Of a DNA stretch of 64,000 bases, positions 62,976-64,000 are shown one piece after another. Position 1 is the stretch's first letter. Each line of letters starts with the position of its first letter. Source of the stretch: Chloroflexota bacterium (GTDB lineage: Bacteria; Chloroflexota; Anaerolineae; Anaerolineales; UBA4823); assembly GCA_029782365.1 (NCBI GenBank), contig JAKOUW010000017.1, positions 62,001-126,000 on the forward strand. The letters run 5' to 3'. Below the pieces are notes generated by a model that was not told the DNA's origin, made no database searches, and saw only the letters and a program-made list of their open reading frames with translations. The position numbers and the translations under genes were made by a program.

Positions 62976-64000
62976 TCAGCTCAGGACCTGGCGGATGCGC
63001 TCCAGGGCGCGCAGGATGTTCTCCAGCGAATTGGCATACGACAGGCGCAGATAACCTTCGCCGTGAGCGCCGAACGAGGTGCCGGGCAGCAATGCCACGC
63101 CGGCTTTTTCCAGGATCAGCTCGGCCAGCTCGTTGGAGCGGATGCCGGTGCCTTTGATGTTGGGGAAAGCGTAGAAGGCGCCCTGCGGCTTGCGGCAGGC
63201 AAAGCCCGGGATAGCGTTCAGGCCATCGACAATGGCGTTGCGGCGCGCCTGGTACACTGCCACTTCAGCGTCCACCTGCTCCTGTGGGCCGAGCAGGGCT
63301 TGCAGGCCAGCGTCCTGCGTGAACTGCGCCGTGGCGCCGATGGAATGGGTCAAGAGTAAGCCCACCCGCCTGGCCAGTTCAAAGGGCATCACGCCATAAC
63401 CCAGGCGCCAGCCGGTCATGTTATATGTCTTGGAAAAACCATCGACAATGATGGTGCGTTCCTGCATGCCGGGCAGGCTGGCGATGGATGGAGCGGTCAG
63501 CCCATCGTAGGTCATACGGGCGTAGATTTCATCCGACATCACCCAGCAGTTGTTCTTAAGCGCCCTGGCGGCGATGTGCTCCAGGTCGGCCTGCGGCAAT
63601 ACGCCGCCGGTGGGGTTGCTGGGTGAGTTGAGGATGATCATGCGCGTGCGCTTATTGACCAGGCGGTCGAACACCTGCATATCGAATGAGAAGTCGCTCT
63701 CTTCCACCAGGGGAACGGGCACCGGCACGCCGCCCGCCACGCGGATCATGGCCTCATAGGTCGGGAAACCGGGGTCGGTGTAAATCACTTCGTCGCCGGG
63801 CTGAACCAACGCCAGGGTGGGAAAGAACAGGGCCGGCTTGGCTCCCGGCCCAACCACCACTTCTTCGGGTGTGCAGTGGATACCCCGCCGCCGTCCCACA
63901 TCTTCGGCGATGGCCGCCCGCAGATCGGGTGCGCCAGCCGGCGGGGTGTAGCGCGTGCGGCCGGTCGCAATGGCTTTGATGCCTGCCATACTGATATTGT
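62976..64000 (-). CDS. Class I/II aminotransferase, 5' partial
   Basis: The frame runs to the window edge. ATG 63989 is internal: residues before it (NIS) fit the family block that precedes AGIKAIATGRTRYTPPAG. PLP Lys in VDGFSKTYNMTGWRLGY, the substrate Arg in a late GYLRLSYA block, and NSPSNPTGG are visible. It transfers amino groups between an amino acid and a 2-oxo acid and resembles the aspartate/alanine type. The N-terminal part is outside. Confidence 0.9.
   Translation of the reverse strand, partial: NISMAGIKAIATGRTRYTPPAGAPDLRAAIAEDVGRRRGIHCTPEEVVVGPGAKPALFFPTLALVQPGDEVIYTDPGFPTYEAMIRVAGGVPVPVPLVEESDFSFDMQVFDRLVNKRTRMIILNSPSNPTGGVLPQADLEHIAARALKNNCWVMSDEIYARMTYDGLTAPSIASLPGMQERTIIVDGFSKTYNMTGWRLGYGVMPFELARRVGLLLTHSIGATAQFTQDAGLQALLGPQEQVDAEVAVYQARRNAIVDGLNAIPGFACRKPQGAFYAFPNIKGTGIRSNELAELILEKAGVALLPGTSFGAHGEGYLRLSYANSLENILRALERIRQVLS

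Overview
The window looks like a chromosome segment of a Chloroflexota bacterium, most likely Anaerolineae or a close relative. This is inferred from gene style, not from a marker gene. The DNA is GC-rich. Secreted proteins carry Thr/Pro linkers of the TPTATAT type. There are Tat lipoproteins with a DUF362/polyferredoxin pair, large STAND/CHAT proteins, and extracellular beta-helix and Asp-box proteins. Most of the sequence is coding, genes sit in short co-directional runs, and I see no phage, insertion sequence, CRISPR array or rRNA.

Layout. 1-6272: signalling genes (a hybrid histidine kinase cut by the window edge, a membrane phosphoesterase and a Cache chemoreceptor). 6326-6489: tRNA-Asn(GTT) with a consensus promoter and a terminator. 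6496-9705: a STAND/SARP-type activator facing away from 9802-16354, a complete peptide-type ABC importer operon ending in a nitrilase-family amidase. 16507-24740: exported proteins (Asp-box propeller, lipoprotein, beta-helix) and a SnoaL-like protein. 24751-34160 (minus): a five-gene cassette of a caspase-fold peptidase, a membrane protein, a small protein homologous to the peptidase tail, a CHAT-SIR2 fusion and an nSTAND1-WD40 protein. Just upstream on the same strand are a flippase-like membrane protein and an FHA/zinc-peptidase fusion (34256-38529). 38812-41309: acyl-CoA ligase, PadR regulator and a wrecked PadR-partner gene. 41377-45502 (minus): multicopper oxidase, ZIP transporter, DtxR-type regulator and DNA polymerase IV. 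45659-46336: an alkylmercury-lyase (MerB) family gene with an in-frame UGA exactly at the second catalytic cysteine, followed by a SECIS-like hairpin. 46426-55287: small and metabolic genes (desaturase, GrpB, hydrolases, DUF362 plus polyferredoxin). 55408-60590: two more exported proteins, one a metzincin. 60653-64000 (minus): PLP decarboxylase, MgtC family and an aminotransferase cut by the right edge.

The two most notable items are the probable selenocysteine MerB (45659-46336) and the caspase-like/STAND cassette (24751-34160). In the cassette, a small stand-alone protein shares a domain with the C-terminus of the peptidase, which suggests a recruitment or adaptor module. Several annotated starts differ from the longest open frame because a Shine-Dalgarno sequence or an upstream promoter decides them; each case is explained in its entry.
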